Shown here: positions 59,580 through 64,000 of the stretch, one piece after another | Layout: every line of letters begins with the position of its first letter | Position numbering within the stretch: position 1 is the stretch's first letter | Assembly: GCA_961205875.1 (NCBI GenBank) | Contig: OY540813.1 | Coordinates: forward strand, 23,531,001 to 23,595,000 | DNA: 64,000 nt | Source of the DNA: Sialis fuliginosa | Lineage: Eukaryota; Arthropoda; Insecta; Megaloptera; Sialidae | Direction of reading: 5' to 3' | Notes under the pieces: model-generated | Database searches by the model: none | Seen by the model: the letters and a program-made list of their open reading frames with translations, nothing else | Told to the model about the DNA's origin: nothing | Program-made: the position numbers and the translations under genes

Positions 59580-59690
59580 GTTTACCTTGGCGACGATGTG
59601 TTTAGGTCTCGAATTTTACAAATGACAGTCCCGTCTTGTGAAAATCGTCTTGGTCTCGTCTTTATTTTAATTTTTCATCCAAGTTATTGT
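59580..59690. repeat. family D fragment
   Basis: TTTAGGTCTCGAATTTTACA, CAGTCCCGTCTTG and CGTCTTGGTCTCGTC carry the GAGAC-type motif order of family D. The stretch 58348-59579 before it holds no gene that I can see. Confidence 0.45.
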
Positions 59691-61831
59691 TAAAAAGCTC
59701 TTAAAATGTCAAAATTAGAGCTTATTGCTAATGACTCTTAAGGTCTACTCATAACGCCTTGTGTCCATAATAACCTTTCTGGAGTCAAATTTTTGTCTAG
59801 ATCGCGTTAACATAAGCAATTTGACAATATGCTTAGCTGTAGAAAAATTTTGTAAGGAAAATTTAAGATAATCATAATATTGTCGCTGACTGACTTTAAC
59901 CCACGTTAACCTCAGGTCCTGATTTATTCAACTAAAAAAAATATAAAAACTCCACGAACTATAAATTACACGTATACACATTACCCATGCTTGCGAATAT
60001 ATAAATGTATGTGTGTACCTGTATTCCTTTACACGTAAATTGCATTAGTTGTTGGATCTACCTCGGCGGGTTTCTTTATATTACAGTTTACTGCAGTCTA
60101 TTGAGCGCCATCTGGTTACAAAATACGTGGAATAAAAACGTGCAAATGATCACTCCTTACACTGCCAATGAAACCTGTTGTAATTATTATCGTATTAAAA
60201 TCGAGGTTGTTTAATTAACTGTGAAAAGGTTTTCTTTTTTTTTAATTTTCTTCTCATTTACCGGACGGAAATTCGTTTTTATGTTTGCTACATTTTCTTT
60301 AAGTAAGCTTGTAATTAACATTAAAGACGGTTTGAAGATTATGTTTAATGGAATTATGAAAACAAAAATATGGGTTCAGGTGTTATATATGTAGATATTT
60401 TTCGGTACTTTTGTATATTCTTTTGTAGTCTTCCCAGGCTGTACTCGAGAGCACTAATGCAATGGAAATATACCATGTATGTATTGCTAATAGTTTGTAT
60501 AGTTCTTTTTATAATAAAACGAGTTTTTACCCCCGTCCCGTTAGATACAGTAGCATAAAAAAGTTAAAATTTTCAACGGATGTTATACATTATAACATAA
60601 AAAGTGTTAACAGGTGGATTAATTAATATAATCTTTAACCTGTACAGCGGGAAATGGTACATTAAATTATAATTATTTAAATGTAGTTACAGTTTTGGTG
60701 ATTCTGATTTATCGGCTTCATCCGGTAAACTGCACTTAAGGTTAGGGAAATACGTAAGGTATATGGGAGTACAGTTTAATAGGCAAATGCCATCTTTGTG
60801 ATGTAGTCTGTGGAGCTCAATGTTATCAACAATTACATTTGAATAGTTTCGATGGAACTGACGTTTATTTCATGAACTATCTGTTTAATTGCGTATCTTT
60901 CCTACATCAGAAACAGAATTAATGCTTTCTATAGGATGGTATTAAGTTATGTATCTACCTACTCATACTAATCAATGAATTCCTATAATATATTGTAAAA
61001 ACGGGTGTATAAAAAATCTTTATAGAGTTCCGAAATAATATAAACAATATAAGCTATGGTATAGTTTCAAATTTTTTTTTATAATACATAATATGTATAT
61101 ACATAATTTAGTTTGACGTATATGTATTATAATTAATTTAAATTAGTACAGAACTTCTACTTTAATTTATAAGCAGAAAATTATAAATAAATAATATATT
61201 ATAATAAATCTTCTTAGTAAAATGACCAACTTGCTCTTCGAGTATTTTTAATTTACATTTTACTATATAGACTAAAATGATTTTTTCACAGTACTATTTC
61301 ATCAAGTAGGAGATATTTTTGACCCACCCGGTATATTTTTTACTATTCAAATTACAAAAATATATTTTTCAATATTTTTCCCTGGAATGAATCAAATCAA
61401 ATAAACAAAACGATTACATCTAAAGATTTTTTTTGTATTTGACATTTCAAATCGCTATCGAATGTTTATGACATTTCTTCTTCATTATTTTTCTTAACTG
61501 AATCACCTCCTTTTCTGACAGCTCTTATGACATTTCAATAATGACGCATTAATAAACTTAAGCAATATTTACGTACTTCAATGATAGTTTAAGTCTATTT
61601 CTAGAAATATACAATGTACGTCATATTATACGTTATATATAGTATGTACGTAACTTGTTATTTAAAAATGTGAATATAAATATTTCTCCAAAACTGTATT
61701 TTTATTAACAAATAACCATTTATAATTTTGTTTTTTATATTAGTAAAATTTGTGTAACAGTAATGCAACTGGCTATAAATCTATGATGACAAGTATTAGG
61801 AGGTATATTTATATTATCTTATTTTTAATCA
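59691..61831. other. A/T-rich noncoding stretch
   Basis: No supported gene. A CACCCGGTATA motif at 61327-61337 looks like a solo right end of the CAGG/CCGGGTG class (compare 25000-25007). Short frames at 60005-60214 and 60370-60558 are unrecognised. Confidence 0.3.
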
Positions 61832-62289
61832 TAGAACAACAATACAAGATTATTTTGTGTAATTTGAAGCATCCTTATTAAGTTAAATTCAGCAATACTT
61901 TCTTTTTATCGATATTTCTCGAAAATGGTTGATCCTATGATAAATGGACAAGGTATATTTTTGTGTATTTAGTATCATATAATCTTCTATAAGAACCCAA
62001 CTCGGAATATAGTGGCGGGTCCACTGGCCCCATACACCCCTGGTCTAAATTATTATTATTTGATACTGGAAATCGGTAAACTAAAAAATAAACTAAAACT
62101 TAAACTAAATAACTGTATCACAATGGGTTCTCTAGATATTACATAAATACTAATATTGGGCAAAATTTTTGGAAGGCTGTAGCTCCCTCGCGAAGAATTT
62201 TCCGATACATGTTTATATAAAGTTTTTTGGTTAAAATAATATCCTCGATCTACTGTTAAATTTATTTACACTAGTTGTAAATCATTCTG
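61832..62289 (-). mobile_element. family A element, inverted copy lacking one end
   Basis: Read on the minus strand it matches 1557-2000: the end (62165-62289, with GAGGGAGCTACAG and ACAACTAGTGTAAA), TAATATCTAG then ACCCATTGTG, the ACCGATTTCCAGTATCAAAT block (near 62080) and TTGTTCTATGATTAAAA. The outer end closes with CTG then TA. The second inverted end is missing, so the copy is truncated at about 61832. Confidence 0.7.
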
Positions 62290-63482
62290 TATATAATTAA
62301 ATGTGTTATTAATTAATTTCCCCTGGACTCTCTTCTAAAAATGCGACTGCATAAAAACATCTTACAGTAATTACAAAATAAGACTAAAGTACTTCATTCT
62401 TCAGTAATCTGGACAAGAATACGACTTTATATTTAGTTAAGTACATAAAAAATATATACAATAAAAAAATACACCTGTAAATGTTTTGAATAAAATCAGG
62501 TTTTTTAACTCTTTTTGTGGCGAGATATTCTTAAATATTTTCATTAGTAGCAATCCTTTGTTTTACTAGCTAATTACATTGTTCACTCATACGTTACATT
62601 TACAGGCGGCTAATTAGAATCTAAAATCTAAAGTATCCTCTTAAGTCTACACAGGGAAGCCATATAATATAAAACTCGATAGAAGTATGTGTTAACGACA
62701 TGCACAGTATTATATTGCGTTTGAGGGGGTATGAGTAATCTTTATAGCGCATTTATAAAGGTAACTACATACCTATATAATATATTAGTGTTTAAAACTT
62801 GTTGATGTCCATAGGTGCCAATCATAGACAATTTTGATATCAAAGTATATGATTAGTGAAAAATATCTACCATGAAAGCCTCAGGAATTTCTTTTGTTTT
62901 TTCAATTACATATTTTTACAAGGGGCTCAGTAATAACTGTACCGCAATTAAAAACGTAAAAATACGTGTTTTTTCATATTTTTACAAAAAAAAAATGTAA
63001 AATTAAAATTAATTGGGTTAGTGATATTATGTACAATGACTTCATTGAAAGTAAAATTTATTCTTACTTTTAATACGAAATCCAAAGTTTAATTTATTCT
63101 ACAATTTACTATCAAATAAAATAATACGTATACAAATCAAATAAATTTAATCCAAACTATAATCTTTATAAGGCAATAAACCAAATATAGCTGATTTTTT
63201 TTAATTATGACATCCGTAAAACTGTAAAAAGCAAATATTACGCTATTGTTACTGTAAAAACAAGCATCGAGAGGAAGGGATTAAGAACATTAATATCAAT
63301 TTGTTTGACACATCGAATACGATTACTCATTTCTGGTTTATTTTTTTAATTACAGTCTGATATACACCGTACTGATTTTTTCAATACAAAAATTAATTTA
63401 AAAACATATTTTTGATAGAGACAGGATAATTGAAGATTAGTCATTTTTGCTTGCTAGCATATTCGTAATAATAAACATATTA
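62290..63482. other. A/T-rich noncoding stretch
   Basis: I see no gene or bounded element. Confidence 0.3.
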
Positions 63483-64000
63483 GGGTGTTTTTTATTTATT
63501 TATTTTTATTTTTTCGGTCCCGCAGGTCTATGTTTTAGCTTTGGATCAAAAGTTAACTGTCCCAAAATTTAAGACTCATAGATCAAACCTGTGGACGGCG
63601 CAAACCGAGTCATTTTCCTATTTGATTAACATGGGAAAAATTACTTTTTTACGTATGCGTGAATATTTTGTTGAGAAATTTATTTATTTTAATTTCTTAC
63701 AGCAGTATATTATAGAGAATTAAATTTCTGACAAAAAAAGATCACAAGTGTTCAATTCATAGATCGAATATTTTTAAAGATTTGTTCGTTTAAACATTAT
63801 CATAAAAAGTAAAATCCAATTTTTATGATAATTTTTAAACAAACATTGCTTAAAATTTATTGGATTTATGAATTGAGCACTTAATTCTCTACAAAATTTT
63901 TTTTCAACGAGATATTCACGCGTAAGTAAAAAAGTTATTTTTTCCATGTTAATCAAATGGGAAAATGACTCGGTTTGTGCTGTCCACCGGTTTGATCTAT
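63483..64000. mobile_element. foldback element cut by window end
   Basis: The left end GGGTGTTTTTTATTTATTTA is preceded by TA (63481-63482). The left arm (to about 63812) is inverted in the sequence that follows from about 63820: shared blocks include TGATAATTTTTAAAC / GTTTAAACATTATCA at the centre, AATTCATAGATCG-like, TTGATTAACATGG, AAACCGAGTCATTTTCC and ATAGATCAAACC at the last bases. About 150 bp of the right arm should lie beyond the window. The frames 63541-63723 (plus) and 63774-63956 (minus) are the two arms read in opposite directions, which is why their proteins resemble each other. Confidence 0.85.

Noticed and set aside
63541..63956. Two similar small proteins on opposite strands.
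   Set aside because: They are the two arms of one foldback element read in opposite directions.
1..64000. tRNA and rRNA genes.
   Set aside because: I looked for GGTTCGAATCC-like B boxes with matching stems and for conserved rRNA blocks and saw none; a covariance-model scan would be the decisive test.

Overview
The window is eukaryotic nuclear DNA, most likely from an insect with a large, repeat-rich genome. It is strongly A/T-rich. It carries two non-LTR retrotransposon remnants and many short palindromic DNA transposons with TA or 8-bp target-site duplications. There are no operons, no bacterial-style gene packing, and no tRNA or rRNA gene that I can see. The order of insect cannot be fixed from the sequence; a beetle or hemipteran is a guess.

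No host gene can be supported. Nearly all open frames are 60-120 codons of A/T-rich, low-complexity translation. The two that encode recognisable protein are retrotransposon fragments. One is a 5'-truncated CR1/L2/Jockey-type reverse transcriptase (54235-56109, minus strand, uninterrupted). The other is the RNase H and C-terminal zinc-knuckle tail of an I/R1/LOA-type element (41861-42403, minus strand). A third coding remnant, at 4064-4216, is the C-terminal zinc finger of a pogo/Tigger-like transposase with an internal stop, sitting inside a deleted element with matching ends.

Layout: 1-10.5 kb holds a foldback element, the pogo-like deletion derivative, a GC-rich MITE, a 1220-bp Tc1/mariner-type element with exact 196-bp inverted ends, and one MITE nested inside another. 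13.7-14.7 kb is a 944-bp palindrome made of smaller palindromes. 20.9-25.7 kb carries several MITEs, one copy of an ~0.9-kb dispersed repeat (second copy at 32.2-33.2 kb), and a CpG-rich island near 23.1 kb that is the best candidate for a promoter or first exon. 27-34.5 kb is dense in TA-flanked elements, including foldbacks of 891 and ~650 bp. 35-43 kb holds small hairpins, two GC-rich or Harbinger-like MITEs and the RNase H fragment. 44-53.6 kb holds a hAT MITE with a perfect 8-bp duplication and other short elements. 54-56 kb is the reverse transcriptase. 57.7-64 kb ends in a further foldback cut by the window edge.

The genes do not form a pathway. What links the window is mobile-element biology: at least eight inverted-repeat families, several in two or more copies, with many TA-flanked elements ending in CAGG, GGGTG or CACTG. 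I found no convincing undescribed system. The most unusual structures are the nested palindrome at 13757-14700, the pogo-like derivative with repeated internal copies of its terminal motif, and the CpG island.
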